Positions 1-9,849 are shown, numbered from the stretch's first letter. The stretch is DNA of 64,000 nt from Burkholderiaceae bacterium (GCA_017983955.1 JAGOAJ010000001.1:124001-188000), one strand, 5' to 3'. Notes: a model not told the origin generated them from the letters alone. Translations and numbers: made by a program.

Positions 1-548
1 ATCTCCGCTTCTTTTTGGACAACAAGCTTGTCGATTTCAGTAACGTAGCGATCGGTCAGCTTCTGAACATCGTCCTGAGTGCGACGGTCATCGTCCTCGG
101 AGATTTCTTTGTCCTTGACCAGCTTTTTCAGTGTTTCGTTGGCTTCGCGACGCAGGTTGCGCACGGCTACCTTAGCGTCTTCGCCTTCGCTGCGTACCAC
201 TTTGGTCAAATCGCGGCGACGTTCTTCTGTCAAGGCTGGCATAGGCACACGTATGCTGTCCCCCATGGAAATAGGGTTCAGACCCAGATCGGAATCACGT
301 ATGGCCTTTTCAATGGCGCCAGCCATGTTTTTTTCCCAAACCTGTATGTTCAGCGTCCTGGCATCAACCAGATTAACGTTGCCAACCTGGCTGACCGGTA
401 CGGGCGAGCCATAGTAATCGACCATAACGTGGTCTAGTATCCCGGCGTGAGCACGGCCAGTGCGTATCTTGGCCAAGTTGGCTTTAAGATTTTCTATCGA
501 TTTGGCCATGCGTGACTCGGCCGATTCCCTGACCTGAGAGAGACTCAT
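1..548 (-). CDS. frr: Ribosome recycling factor, C-terminus cut by the window edge
   Basis: Ribosome recycling factor, which with EF-G splits post-termination ribosomes in the cytoplasm. The minus-strand frame reads from ATG at 548 ([14 protein letters not shown]...) without a stop to base 1. About 182 codons are present against a usual 185-186 residues, so only the last few are missing. The start is preceded by a clear AAGGAGT ribosome binding site 4-5 bases upstream. It lies 11 bases after pyrH, in the order rpsB-tsf-pyrH-frr that is standard in betaproteobacteria, so co-transcription with pyrH is expected. Confidence 0.95.
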   Translation of the reverse strand, partial: MSLSQVRESAESRMAKSIENLKANLAKIRTGRAHAGILDHVMVDYYGSPVPVSQVGNVNLVDARTLNIQVWEKNMAGAIEKAIRDSDLGLNPISMGDSIRVPMPALTEERRRDLTKVVRSEGEDAKVAVRNLRREANETLKKLVKDKEISEDDDRRTQDDVQKLTDRYVTEIDKLVVQKEAE

Positions 549-559
549 AATTACTCCTT

Positions 560-1276
560 TCAAACGTGGACCAAAGTGCCTTCGTCTTCGCCGCTGACAG
601 CACGTTTCAGTGCGCCGGGTTTATTGATGGAAAATACTTTGATCGGCAATTTTTGATCACGACATAGCGCAAAGGCGGTCGCGTCCATAATTTCGAGGCG
701 GCGTATGATGGCCTCGTCGAAACTGATGCGAGCATAACGGGTCGCACCAGGGTCCTTGTTGGGATCGGCGCTGTATATGCCATCCACCTTGGTGGCTTTC
801 AGAACAATTTCAGCACCTATTTCAGCGCCACGCAGGGCTGAAGCGGTATCCGTAGTGAAGAAGGGGTTGCCGGTACCAGCAGCAAACACCACGACTTTAC
901 CTTCTTCGAGGTAACGCAAGGCTTTGGGCCGTATATAGGGCTCAACAACTTGATCAATATTTAAAGCAGACTGCACGCGGGTATCAACACCGCGGTTTTT
1001 CAGGGCATCTTGCAAGGCTAGTGCGTTCATGACGGTAGCCATCATGCCCATGTAATCAGCAGTGGCTCGGTCCATACCCTGGGCGCCAGGTGCGACGCCG
1101 CGAAAGATATTACCGCCGCCAATCACTATCGCCAGCTCGACACCCATGGCGACGACCTCTGCGATCTCCTCCGTCATGCGTAAGATGGTGGCGCGATTTA
1201 TGCCGAAGGCATCTTCGCCCATCAAGGCTTCGCCGGAAAGTTTAAGAAGAACACGCTTATAGATAGGAGTGACCAT
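560..1276 (-). CDS. pyrH: Uridylate (UMP) kinase
   Basis: UMP kinase of the amino-acid-kinase fold, converting UMP to UDP for pyrimidine nucleotide synthesis; normally a cytoplasmic hexamer. The N-terminal phosphate-binding KLSGEAL motif and the GGGNIFRG glycine loop are visible, and the 238-residue length matches the family. The frame extends upstream to a GTG at 1321, but that adds 15 residues with no family counterpart, so the ATG at 1276 ([11 protein letters not shown]) is preferred; neither start has a strong Shine-Dalgarno. It sits between tsf and frr in a conserved translation cluster. Confidence 0.95.
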   Translation of the reverse strand: MVTPIYKRVLLKLSGEALMGEDAFGINRATILRMTEEIAEVVAMGVELAIVIGGGNIFRGVAPGAQGMDRATADYMGMMATVMNALALQDALKNRGVDTRVQSALNIDQVVEPYIRPKALRYLEEGKVVVFAAGTGNPFFTTDTASALRGAEIGAEIVLKATKVDGIYSADPNKDPGATRYARISFDEAIIRRLEIMDATAFALCRDQKLPIKVFSINKPGALKRAVSGEDEGTLVHV

Positions 1277-1324
1277 AGATAGTATCAGTAGTGGACGGGC
1301 AACAAGAGTATAAGCTGACACCGA

Positions 1325-1364
1325 GCTAACGCGTTAGCGTTAACCCGGGCTTTTACGTACGTAA
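1325..1364. promoter_or_regulatory. Two perfect palindromes between tsf and pyrH
   Basis: The short tsf-pyrH gap holds GCTAACGCGTTAGC (1325-1338, 14-base perfect palindrome) and TTACGTACGTAA (1353-1364, 12-base perfect palindrome). No T-run follows either on the minus strand, so a simple terminator is unlikely. They could be protein-binding sites, RNA-processing hairpins or an internal promoter operator for pyrH-frr; which one cannot be read from sequence. Confidence 0.5.
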
Positions 1365-1369
1365 CGTTA

Positions 1370-2245
1370 TTAATTGCCAGCCGACGCTGCTGCAACTTCA
1401 GCGGCGAAGTCTTCTACCTTGCGCTCTATGCCCTCGCCTACCACATACAAGGCAAAGCTCGAGATAGTCGCGCCCTTCTCCTTAAGCATCTGCTCGACGC
1501 TTTGCTTGTCATTTTTGACAAACGGCTGCGACATCAGAGTAACTTCTTTCAGGTACTTCTGAACCGCGCCTTCTACCATTTTGGTGACGATTTCAGCAGG
1601 CTTGCCAGATTCAGCGGCCTTCAGTTCGGCAACCGAGCGCTCGGCGGCGATATCGGCAGCAGGCACGCCACTGACATCCAATGCCTTAGGACGAGTTGCT
1701 GCAATATGCATGGCAAGGTCTTTGCCTGTTTCTTCGGGGCCGGTGAAATCAACCAGCACGCCTATGCGGCCGCCGTGTACGTAGCTGGCCAGCTGACCAG
1801 CTGTTTCAAAACGCTGAAAGCGACGTATGCTCATGTTTTCGCCTATCTTGCCGATCAGGCCAGCACGCGTAGACTCAACTGTGCCATCGCCCATAGGCAG
1901 AGCGCTTAGTGCGTCCACATCCGCTGGATTGCTGCTGATGATCAATTCTGCGATTTGATTGATAAAACCAATAAAATCATCGTTTTTAGCGACAAAGTCA
2001 GTTTCGCAGTTGACTTCAACAATAGCGCCGGTTTTAGCGTCGGCGGCAATCTGCAAACCGATCAGGCCTTCGGCGGTAACGCGTGATGCTGCTTTACCTG
2101 CCTTGCTACCCAGTTTTACGCGGAGAATTTCTTCAGCGCGCGCCATATCGCCTTCGGCCTCGGTCAGCGCCTTTTTGCATTCCATCATGGGCGCGTCAGT
2201 TTTCTCGCGCAATTCTTTAACCATAGAAGCGGTAATTTGTGCCAC
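1370..2245 (-). CDS. tsf: Translation elongation factor Ts
   Basis: Elongation factor Ts, the guanine-nucleotide exchange factor that regenerates EF-Tu-GTP. The N-terminal UBA-like helical segment ([12 protein letters not shown], about residues 16-27) and the [11 protein letters not shown] signature near residue 80 are characteristic, and 291 residues fits the family (283 in E. coli). It follows rpsB after 123 bases that contain two GC-rich hairpins, so expression may be partly uncoupled from S2. Confidence 0.97.
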   Translation of the reverse strand: MAQITASMVKELREKTDAPMMECKKALTEAEGDMARAEEILRVKLGSKAGKAASRVTAEGLIGLQIAADAKTGAIVEVNCETDFVAKNDDFIGFINQIAELIISSNPADVDALSALPMGDGTVESTRAGLIGKIGENMSIRRFQRFETAGQLASYVHGGRIGVLVDFTGPEETGKDLAMHIAATRPKALDVSGVPAADIAAERSVAELKAAESGKPAEIVTKMVEGAVQKYLKEVTLMSQPFVKNDKQSVEQMLKEKGATISSFALYVVGEGIERKVEDFAAEVAAASAGN

Positions 2246-2271
2246 TATTTTCTCCAGTTCAGTAAAACAGA

Positions 2272-2361
2272 CCCCGGCACTTGACCGGGGCGTGTATAAA
2301 GCATGACGGCCCGCTTTCCGCTTGGACTGCGCGGCAAAGCAACCCGGCGTGTAAGCCGGGT
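2272..2361 (-). promoter_or_regulatory. Two GC-rich hairpins between rpsB and tsf
   Basis: Reading towards tsf, the spacer after the rpsB stop can form a 7-bp stem ACCCGGC/GCCGGGT (2342-2348 with 2355-2361) and then a 6-bp stem CCCCGG/CCGGGG (2272-2277 with 2285-2290). Neither is followed by a good U-run. They are more likely a partial attenuator or RNA-processing structures adjusting the S2:EF-Ts ratio than full terminators. Confidence 0.45.
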
Positions 2362-2368
2362 CCAGGTC

Positions 2369-3130
2369 TTATTCGGCCTGACCTTCGGTGTTGACGTTGA
2401 CTTCGACGAATTCCTCGGTGCCTTCCTTGATTTCTTCGACCAGACCATTAAGGTTCTGCTCACGGCCTTCAAGGATGGCATCAGCCATGCCACGCGCATA
2501 CAAAGCAATTGCCTTGGCCGAGTCATCGTTACCAGGAATAACGTGCTCTATACCGTCGGGCGAGTGGTTAGTATCAACCACAGCCACCACAGGGATACCC
2601 AAAGTACGGGCTTCGGCAACAGCAATCTTGTGGTAGCCGACGTCAATGATGAACAATGCGTCAGGCAGGGTGTTCATGTCCTTGATACCGCCTATGCCTT
2701 TGTGCAGCTTATCCAGCTCGCGTTCGAACATCAGAGCTTCTTTTTTGCTCATGCGCTCGGTCACGCCTTCGGCTTGCTGAGCTTCCATTTCTTTCAGACG
2801 CTTGATGGAAGTCTTGACCGTTTTGAAGTTGGTCATCATGCCACCCAGCCAGCGGCTGTCCACATAAGGCATACCGCAACGAGCAGCTTCGCTGGCAACC
2901 AGTTCGCGAGCAGCGCGCTTGGTACCGACAAACAACACATTGCCGCCACGAGCAGCGATTTGTTTTACAAACTTGGCAGCTTCCTGGTATTTGACAACCG
3001 TTTGCTCAAGGTTGATGATATGTATCTTGTTGCGGTGACCAAAGATGTACGGAGCCATCTTGGGGTTCCAGTAACGGGTCTGGTGGCCAAAGTGCACACC
3101 GGCTTCAAGCATTTCACGCATTAACGACAT
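2369..3130 (-). CDS. rpsB: 30S ribosomal protein S2
   Basis: Small-subunit ribosomal protein S2. The start [17 protein letters not shown] and the internal [11 protein letters not shown] segment are diagnostic, and 253 residues matches betaproteobacterial S2. The ATG at 3130 is preceded by GGAG seven bases upstream. This is the first gene of the minus-strand rpsB-tsf-pyrH-frr cluster and faces the divergent map gene across a 210-base intergenic region that must hold its promoter. In E. coli S2 represses its own operon through the leader; whether that applies here is unknown. Confidence 0.97.
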   Translation of the reverse strand: MSLMREMLEAGVHFGHQTRYWNPKMAPYIFGHRNKIHIINLEQTVVKYQEAAKFVKQIAARGGNVLFVGTKRAARELVASEAARCGMPYVDSRWLGGMMTNFKTVKTSIKRLKEMEAQQAEGVTERMSKKEALMFERELDKLHKGIGGIKDMNTLPDALFIIDVGYHKIAVAEARTLGIPVVAVVDTNHSPDGIEHVIPGNDDSAKAIALYARGMADAILEGREQNLNGLVEEIKEGTEEFVEVNVNTEGQAE

Positions 3131-3340
3131 AATATTCTCCGAGGGTTAGGTCTTGTGCCTGATCTGTATCCGTTAAACTGAAAAACATCAGTCTAAACAA
3201 ACACCCTGTGTGAACAGGCACGCGATTTTTTGGGTCACCACTAGCACTACAACTACCGCTACATGACCCAGGCTTTTCTTAAAGGAATTTCAAGAAAGCC
3301 TATAATTCTACTATTTTTCGCCCACCTATTTCAAGTTGCC
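3131..3340. promoter_or_regulatory. Divergent rpsB/map promoter region
   Basis: This 210-base gap carries the promoters of rpsB (minus) and map (plus). For map a perfect TATAAT lies at 3301-3306, with only a weak -35 match (about 3276-3283), giving a leader of roughly 28 bases. An imperfect inverted repeat, AGGCTTTTCTT (3270-3280) against AAGAAAGCCT (3292-3301), abuts that -10 box. On the rpsB side a small hairpin CCTGT/ACAGG lies near 3205-3218; no convincing rpsB promoter hexamers could be picked by eye. Confidence 0.5.
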
Positions 3341-4147
3341 ATGAGTATCCTAGTTACAGACCCCTCCGATCTTGCCAAAATGCGTGCCGCTTGCCAGGCG
3401 GCAGCGTCAGCTTTGGACTACCTTACGCCCCATGTAAAAGCAGGCATCAGCACCCTAGAGCTGGACCAGTTGTGCATGGATTTCATTACCAATGAACTAA
3501 AGGTCGAGTCGGCCACGGTAGGGTATGCGCCACCGGGTTACACCCCCTTCCCTGCGTCTATCTGCACATCGGTAAACCATGTCATCTGCCATGGCATTCC
3601 TGGTGAAAAAACCTTGAAGAATGGCGACATCATGAATATTGATGTCACCGTCATCAAAGATGGCTGGTTTGGTGACACCAGCCGCATGTTTTATATTGGC
3701 GAGCCCTCCATACTGGCGCGACGCCTGACCGAGGTCACCTACGAATGCATGTGGCTGGGAATAGATCAAATACGTCCCGGCGCACGACTGGGCGATGTTG
3801 GGCACGCCATACAAAAGCATGCGGAAAAAAATGGCTACTCGGTAGTACGAGAATACTGCGGCCATGGCGTAGGCCGCCGATTTCACCAAGACCCCCAGGT
3901 ATTGCACTATGGCAAAGCCGGTACTGGCGTCTTGCTGGAAGCCGGCATGATATTCACGGTAGAACCCATGATCAATGCCGGCCGCAAAGATATACGCACC
4001 CTGGCTGATGGCTGGACCGTCGTCACCCGTGACCGCAGCCTGTCGGCACAATGGGAACACAGCGTGCTGGTCACCGACACGGGTTATGAAATCCTGACAG
4101 TATCGCCAGGCATGCCCGCTCCGCCTGCCCTGATCAAAGCCGCCTAA
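3341..4147 (+). CDS. map: Methionine aminopeptidase, type I
   Basis: Cytoplasmic metallopeptidase that removes N-terminal methionine from nascent proteins. The pita-bread metal ligands are all recognisable: the Asp pair in NIDVTVIKDGWFGDTSRMF, His in HGVGRRFHQDP, Glu in FTVEPM and Glu in QWEHSV. The frame opens further upstream at 3263, but the added 26 residues overlap the TATAAT box, so the ATG at 3341 (MSILVTDPSD, 268 residues) is chosen; no clear Shine-Dalgarno precedes it. glnD follows after 15 bases and is probably co-transcribed. Confidence 0.95.
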   Translation: MSILVTDPSDLAKMRAACQAAASALDYLTPHVKAGISTLELDQLCMDFITNELKVESATVGYAPPGYTPFPASICTSVNHVICHGIPGEKTLKNGDIMNIDVTVIKDGWFGDTSRMFYIGEPSILARRLTEVTYECMWLGIDQIRPGARLGDVGHAIQKHAEKNGYSVVREYCGHGVGRRFHQDPQVLHYGKAGTGVLLEAGMIFTVEPMINAGRKDIRTLADGWTVVTRDRSLSAQWEHSVLVTDTGYEILTVSPGMPAPPALIKAA

Positions 4148-4162
4148 ATCCCCGGAGGCATC

Positions 4163-6748
4163 ATGCCTGCGTCTACCGTTCTGGCCTTACGCTGCCAACT
4201 GATACAACGCAAGAACGATGCCATAGGTCACTTTCGCAGATATCTGCGCCCAGAAACGCTGCTGGCTAGCCTGTCACGCAGCGTCGATCAAGCTTTGCGG
4301 GCCCTGGTCAAGATACACCCCCTGCCGGCTGGGGCAGCGATGGCAGCGGTGGGCGGCTACGGTCGTGGCGAACTTTACCCACACTCCGATGTGGATGTGT
4401 TGATTTTGCTGCGCCAGCCGCCAGGCCCCTTGGACACCGCTGCCATAGAAACCCTGGTTGCTGCTATCTGGGACCTGGGCATAGAGCCCGGCCATAGCGT
4501 GCGCACTATTAACGACTGCCAGGCATTGGCCATGCGCGACATTACCGTGGAAACATCGCTTTCCGAGTCTCGCTGGTTGGCCGGTGACCAGAACCTGCTT
4601 AGCGAGCTGCATAGTGTCATGCGCAAGCAATTGGACCCACAACGTTACTTTCTGGCCAAGCGGGCCGAAATGGAGCTGCGCCACGCCCGTCATCAAAACA
4701 CCCCCTACGCGCTAGAGCCTAATTGCAAAGAAGCGCCTGGCGGCCTGCGTGATGTACAAGTGCTTTTGTGGCTGGCCCAGGCCGCTGGCTTAGGCCGCAC
4801 CTGGAGTGATGTGGCGGCCAGCACCCTGATTACCGCATCAGAATTTCGCGCCCTTAAACGTGCCGAGCGTGCCTTTAAACGCTTGCGTATTGAACTGCAT
4901 TTACTGACAGGTCGACGCGAAGATCGCGTGTTGTTTGATGTCCAGCCCGCCTTGGCCGCGATCTACGGGTTCCAAGCCACCCATAATCGCCAAGCCAGCG
5001 AATTATTGATGCAGCGCTATTACTGGGCGGCACGTGTAGTCAGCCAGATGAACGCCATCATCATGCTTAGCCTGGAGGAAGCTCTATTTCCAGCGCCAAA
5101 AGGCAGGGATATAGACATAGATGATGATTTCCGACTTGTGCATGGTCGGCTAAATACACGCTGGCCAGATGGCTTTGCGCGTAACCCCACGCTGCTGTTC
5201 CGGGTATTCCTATTGCCTTATAAGCACCGGCCGCCCCCCGAGATGTCAGCGCAAACCCTGCGCGCCATGTGGCATGCCCGACGCTATATTGATGCTCAGT
5301 TCAGACGAAACCCTGTAAACCGCCATCATTTCATCCAAATTTTCCAGTTAGGCGATGGCCTGATGCCCGCTTTGCGGCTTATGACCATGCTGAACATACT
5401 GCCACGTTACCTACCGGTATTTCGCCGTATCGTGGGACAGATGCAGCATGACTTATTTCATGCCTATACAGTAGACCAGCACATCCTGATGGTCATAGAA
5501 AAACTGTATCAGTACACCTTGCCCGACAGTGCCCAGGAATTTCCGTTGGCGCATCAGATCGCCACAAACTTCCCTAAGTATTGGCTGCTGTACATTGCCG
5601 CTTTTTTCCACGATATCGCCAAGGGTCGCGGCGGTGACCACTCCAGCCTGGGCTCGGTCGAAGCCCGCCGTTTTTGTCGTCAACACGGTCTGGACGACGT
5701 CGATATCAGCTTGATTGTTTTTCTAGTCGAACAACATTTGACCATGTCACTGGTGGCTCAGAAACGTGACTTAAGCGATCCCAAAGTCATACACGAATTT
5801 GCCCGTTGCGTGCAGACCCAATATCAGTTGGATGCACTGTATGTGCTGACCGTGGCCGATATCCGCGGCACCAGCCCTAAAGTCTGGAACTCATGGAAAG
5901 GAAAATTGCTGGAAGACTTATACCAGCGCACCACATTAGCCCTGACCCAGACCCAGCCAGACAGCAGCGCGGCGCTTGCCCAACGCACCCAGTCCGCCAC
6001 CGAACAAATCCACCTGCTTGGCATCAGTAACGATAGCCGCGATGCCCTGTGGCAGCACCTGGACGCGGATTACTTCATGCGCCACGAACCCAGCGATATC
6101 GCCTGGCACACACAGCATCTATACGCCAACGTTGAATCACCCTTACCCATAGTCAAGACGCGCGTAGTAGGCCAAAACGAGGCCTTGCAAGTTATGGTCT
6201 ACACGCCAGACCGCAATGATTTGTTTGTCAGTATTTGCCGCTATTTTGATCATCATGCCTTAAGCATCCAGGACGCACGCATTTACACCACCCATCATGG
6301 CTGGGCACTGGACAGCTTTATCGCCTTACTGCCCCGTCACGAAAAAGACTATCGCACTCACGCACGCCTGGTCGAACACGAACTTAAACAAGAACTGGAA
6401 GCTCAACCGGCGTACACCGCAGACCTGGCGGCAGCATCCCCGCCACGGCGTTCGTCTTCACGACGATCGCGTCTATTTCCGATGGCGCCCGAACTCCAGC
6501 TGGAACCGGATGCCAAGCAGGATCACTGGAACCTAACCATTAGTGCCACCGACCGGCCCGGTTTACTACACTGCCTGGCCCGCAACTTCGCTAGTCATGG
6601 CATCAGTCTGGAAATGGCAAAAATACTGACCTTGGGCGACCGAGTCGAAGACTTATTCCTGCTGCGAGGAAACTCTCTACAGGACGACGCAGTCCGATTA
6701 CAATTTGAACGCAGCATACTGGCCGTACTGACCAGCCCACACGACTGA
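4163..6748 (+). CDS. glnD: Bifunctional PII uridylyltransferase / uridylyl-removing enzyme
   Basis: Primary glutamine sensor of the nitrogen system: it uridylylates PII when glutamine is low and removes UMP when it is high. The 861 residues show the full architecture: nucleotidyltransferase motif GGYGRGELYPHSDVDV (GG at 64-65, catalytic D76/D78), a GlnE-like linker, an HD domain with H483-D484 in FFHDIAKGRGGDHS, and two C-terminal ACT domains (about 665-750 and 785-861) for glutamine binding. The start has a GGAGG four bases upstream. It is downstream of map, as in many proteobacteria. Confidence 0.96.
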   Translation: MPASTVLALRCQLIQRKNDAIGHFRRYLRPETLLASLSRSVDQALRALVKIHPLPAGAAMAAVGGYGRGELYPHSDVDVLILLRQPPGPLDTAAIETLVAAIWDLGIEPGHSVRTINDCQALAMRDITVETSLSESRWLAGDQNLLSELHSVMRKQLDPQRYFLAKRAEMELRHARHQNTPYALEPNCKEAPGGLRDVQVLLWLAQAAGLGRTWSDVAASTLITASEFRALKRAERAFKRLRIELHLLTGRREDRVLFDVQPALAAIYGFQATHNRQASELLMQRYYWAARVVSQMNAIIMLSLEEALFPAPKGRDIDIDDDFRLVHGRLNTRWPDGFARNPTLLFRVFLLPYKHRPPPEMSAQTLRAMWHARRYIDAQFRRNPVNRHHFIQIFQLGDGLMPALRLMTMLNILPRYLPVFRRIVGQMQHDLFHAYTVDQHILMVIEKLYQYTLPDSAQEFPLAHQIATNFPKYWLLYIAAFFHDIAKGRGGDHSSLGSVEARRFCRQHGLDDVDISLIVFLVEQHLTMSLVAQKRDLSDPKVIHEFARCVQTQYQLDALYVLTVADIRGTSPKVWNSWKGKLLEDLYQRTTLALTQTQPDSSAALAQRTQSATEQIHLLGISNDSRDALWQHLDADYFMRHEPSDIAWHTQHLYANVESPLPIVKTRVVGQNEALQVMVYTPDRNDLFVSICRYFDHHALSIQDARIYTTHHGWALDSFIALLPRHEKDYRTHARLVEHELKQELEAQPAYTADLAAASPPRRSSSRRSRLFPMAPELQLEPDAKQDHWNLTISATDRPGLLHCLARNFASHGISLEMAKILTLGDRVEDLFLLRGNSLQDDAVRLQFERSILAVLTSPHD

Positions 6749-6770
6749 TCCCTTTTTCTATTGGTCCCTC

Positions 6771-7472
6771 ATGGCATTTAACGAGCTTTTCATCAGTTTT
6801 GGCCGCAGCTTTTTGTTTGCATTGGCCACTCTGCTGCCCATACTGAATCCACCGGCCATCGCGCCCATCTTTCTGACGTTGACCGAAGGCGCTGGCGCAA
6901 GCGTACGCACGCAACTAGCGCAGCGTGTAGCAGTCAACATCTGCATAATGCTGGCCATCGCTATGTTTGCCGGCAACGTTGTCCTGGATTTTTTTGGGAT
7001 ATCTTTGCCTATCGTCCGCGTGGGTGGAGGCCTGCTGGTCATTGCCACCGCCTGGCAGTTGGTTAGTGCATCAGACCCCGACACGCAACAGGCACAAAGC
7101 ATGGCTCAGACGTATTCACCCGATCAAGTCCGCTCCAAAGCCTTCTATCCCCTGACCTTTCCCATGATATGCGGGCCAGGCGCCATTTCGGCGGCAATTA
7201 CCGTAGGGGCCACGCTGCACGAACCCAGCACGGCCGGCACCTTGTCCAAACTGGCCGGGTCCCTGCCTGCTATTGCAGTCGCTTCGCTAGTCGTCTATCT
7301 ATGCCTGCGCTTTGCAGCGCAATTCCTACATAGGCTGGGCAACAATGGCACGGCCGTGCTGATGCGATTATCAGCCTTCATACTGCTGTGTCTGGGCGTG
7401 CAAATTGTCTGGGATGGGGTGCACGAGCTATTACTAAGCCTGCTACTGGAAGTGGATGCCCTGCGCGGTTAA
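6771..7472 (+). CDS. MarC-family inner-membrane protein
   Basis: Integral membrane protein of 233 residues with about six hydrophobic segments and the MarC-family N-terminal pattern LLPILNPPAIAPIF plus FPMICGPGAISAAI in the middle. The family is widespread, but its function is unsettled: the original link of marC to multidrug resistance was withdrawn, and some annotations call these putative amino-acid transporters. It begins 22 bases after glnD with a poor ribosome binding site and is followed after 41 bases by dsbB, so the three may share a transcript. Confidence 0.85.
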   Translation: MAFNELFISFGRSFLFALATLLPILNPPAIAPIFLTLTEGAGASVRTQLAQRVAVNICIMLAIAMFAGNVVLDFFGISLPIVRVGGGLLVIATAWQLVSASDPDTQQAQSMAQTYSPDQVRSKAFYPLTFPMICGPGAISAAITVGATLHEPSTAGTLSKLAGSLPAIAVASLVVYLCLRFAAQFLHRLGNNGTAVLMRLSAFILLCLGVQIVWDGVHELLLSLLLEVDALRG

Positions 7473-7513
7473 TCCGGCTTATGCTGCATACTTATTTTGA
7501 TCAAGGCCTGTTT

Positions 7514-8002
7514 ATGAAGTCACGCCCTATTGTTGTTCTTAACGCCATTGCCATTTTATGCGTCACCGCAGTGGTCATAGCACTGATATCCCAACATGCT
7601 TTTGATATGCGACCTTGTGCGTGGTGCGTATTTCAACGTCTGATCTTTCTGCTTATTGCGGTGGTTTGCTGGCTAACGGCAATGACAGGACGCCATTGGC
7701 CAACCGCCATACGCATTGGTGGGATACTGGTCACCTTATTGGGCGTGGGTGGGATAGCAGCCGCTTGGTATCAGTATTCAGTGGCTTCAGTGCTGTTCTC
7801 ATGCGATCAGACCTTTGCCGATCGCTTCATGACAGGCAGCGGACTGGATGCGGGCCTGCCTTGGATATTCGGTATATTCGCGACCTGCATGGATGCTAAA
7901 GTGGATCTGTTGGGCCTGGAGTATGCCTTGTGGAGCATGGGTTTATTTATCGTCGTAGCAGTTGCTGGCGGTGCCTTGGCCTTAAGTAAAAAATCCACAT
8001 AA
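7514..8002 (+). CDS. dsbB: Disulfide bond formation protein B
   Basis: Inner-membrane quinone reductase that reoxidises periplasmic DsbA and passes electrons to quinones. The 162-residue protein has four predicted membrane segments and both cysteine pairs: C35-AW-C38 in the first periplasmic loop and C97/C125 in the second. The frame extends upstream through the end of the MarC gene, but the first methionine giving a proper first membrane helix is at 7514 (MKSRPIVVLN), with AAGG about eight bases before it. An ATG at 7481 is a less likely alternative. Confidence 0.92.
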   Translation: MKSRPIVVLNAIAILCVTAVVIALISQHAFDMRPCAWCVFQRLIFLLIAVVCWLTAMTGRHWPTAIRIGGILVTLLGVGGIAAAWYQYSVASVLFSCDQTFADRFMTGSGLDAGLPWIFGIFATCMDAKVDLLGLEYALWSMGLFIVVAVAGGALALSKKST

Positions 8003-8086
8003 ATTGATCTGGCCTACTACGTAATTAAGCTTACGAAGCGTATCGCTACGTTATAGCGTGGATGCTTGCTCCCTACGGAGTCTCTG

Positions 8087-9844
8087 ATGCAACCTAGCTC
8101 TACCAACAGCCCCAATGAACGCCTGGACCAGCGTACACGCGCTGCCCTGGCGCAAGCCACCCTGTCGCTGTCGCCTACGTCAGCAGCCATTAGCGCTATA
8201 GACTGGGCCAGCCATTTGGCCCAATCGCCGGGCAAACAACTGGAACTTGCCCAGTTATTTACCGCCCAAGCAGCCTTGCTGGCCCGCTACGTTCAGGCTA
8301 GTGCCAGCAAAGCCACCAGCGCCCCTACAGCAGCAGATCAAGCCGTAGCCCCTCCCTTGATCACGGACTGGCGTTTTACAGCGCCTGAGTGGCAGACCTG
8401 GCCTTACAACGTTATGCATCAGGCATATCTGCTATCCGAACAATGGTGGCATGCAGCCACCACACAAATCAGCGGCGTATCGCCCCATCACCAGCACCTG
8501 ATGGAGTTTTTTACCCGTGAAATGCTCAATCTGCTATCGCCGCGCAACCACGTGTTCAGCAATCCTGAAGTGCTGGCACGTACCCGCCAAGAAGCGGGAC
8601 TCAACCTGATACGCGGCCTACGCAATGTGGCCCAAGACGTAGCGGATCAGGCCAAGCTTAAGCCGCCCCAAGGCGCTGAAAACTTCATCGTCGGTAAAAG
8701 CATGGCGACCACACCGGGCAAAGTGGTGTGTAAAACTGACCTAATAGAATTAATACAGTATCGAGCCACCACGGATAAAGCTCATCCTGAACCGATACTG
8801 CTGGTACCTGCCTGGATTATGAAGTATTACATCCTGGACCTGACCGAGCAGAACTCACTGGTCAAGTACCTGGTGGACCAGGGATATACGGTATTTTGCA
8901 TATCCTGGGTTAACCCCGACAAGGAACAGCAACACATGGGCATGGAGGACTACCTTAGGCTGGGCGTATATGCGGCCCTGGATGCAGTCAACACCATCGT
9001 TCCAAAACAACAAATTCACGCAGTCGGCTATTGCCTGGGCGGCACGCTGCTTAGTATTGCAGCCGCCTCTATGGCACGAAACAACGATCAACGGCTGGCC
9101 AGCATGACGCTGCTGGCGGCACAAACTGATTTTACTGAGCCCGGTGAACTGTCGCTACTCATTGACGAAAGCCAGGTCGCTCAGCTGGAAGCCCAGATGG
9201 CAGATACCGGTTACCTTAGTGGAGCCCAGATGCTAGGCGCGTTCCAGCTGCTGCGCTCTGACCAATTGCTGTGGACACGCATCATACAGACCTACATGAT
9301 GGGTGAGCGGCCAGAACTTATTGAATTGATGGCGTGGAATGCCGACGCCACCCGCATGCCTGCGCGTATGCACGGGCAATATCTACGTCAGCTGTTTCTA
9401 AATAATGATCTGGCCCAAGGACGCTATCAGGTCAACGACAAGGCCGTCGCGCTAAGCAATATCCGTATCCCAATATTTTGCCTGGGGACCAAGGCCGATC
9501 AGATCGCCCCCTGGCGTTCGGTCTACAAGCTGCACTTGCTAACGCCGGCGGAAATTACCTTTGTATTGACCAGCGGCGGCCATAATGCTGGCGTTATCAG
9601 CCCACCTCATCGTTCTCACAGGCATTACCAACTACTGACGCGAACGCCTGCGGACCACGCCTACTTAAGCCCCGACGAATGGCTGGAAAAAGCGGCACAC
9701 CATGCTGGGTCCTGGTGGCCTGCCTGGGCTGAATGGCTGAAAGCCCGCTCTGGTGCACCTACCAAGCGACCCCGCATGGGCGCGCCGTCACTGGGCTACC
9801 CCGCGACCACCGCAGCACCGGGTGATTACATCAAGGTAAGGTAA
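8087..9844 (+). CDS. phaC: Class I poly(3-hydroxyalkanoate) synthase
   Basis: Polymerises (R)-3-hydroxyacyl-CoA into storage polyester at the granule surface. The 585-residue protein has the lipase-like box GYCLGG with nucleophile C316, the catalytic Asp in GTKADQIAPW and the general-base His in GGHNAGVISPP. The ATG at 8087 follows CGGAG at a good distance; an in-frame TTG at 8066 would add seven residues. No phaA, phaB, phasin or phaR gene adjoins it. A thiolase about 33 kb away (42697-43878) could supply acetoacetyl-CoA, which is inference only. Confidence 0.95.
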   Translation: MQPSSTNSPNERLDQRTRAALAQATLSLSPTSAAISAIDWASHLAQSPGKQLELAQLFTAQAALLARYVQASASKATSAPTAADQAVAPPLITDWRFTAPEWQTWPYNVMHQAYLLSEQWWHAATTQISGVSPHHQHLMEFFTREMLNLLSPRNHVFSNPEVLARTRQEAGLNLIRGLRNVAQDVADQAKLKPPQGAENFIVGKSMATTPGKVVCKTDLIELIQYRATTDKAHPEPILLVPAWIMKYYILDLTEQNSLVKYLVDQGYTVFCISWVNPDKEQQHMGMEDYLRLGVYAALDAVNTIVPKQQIHAVGYCLGGTLLSIAAASMARNNDQRLASMTLLAAQTDFTEPGELSLLIDESQVAQLEAQMADTGYLSGAQMLGAFQLLRSDQLLWTRIIQTYMMGERPELIELMAWNADATRMPARMHGQYLRQLFLNNDLAQGRYQVNDKAVALSNIRIPIFCLGTKADQIAPWRSVYKLHLLTPAEITFVLTSGGHNAGVISPPHRSHRHYQLLTRTPADHAYLSPDEWLEKAAHHAGSWWPAWAEWLKARSGAPTKRPRMGAPSLGYPATTAAPGDYIKVR

Positions 9845-9849
9845 GCAGC

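Noticed and set aside
2303-3124. 273-codon plus-strand frame opposite rpsB
   Set aside because: It mirrors rpsB almost exactly; rpsB has clear homology and a ribosome binding site, the opposite frame has neither.
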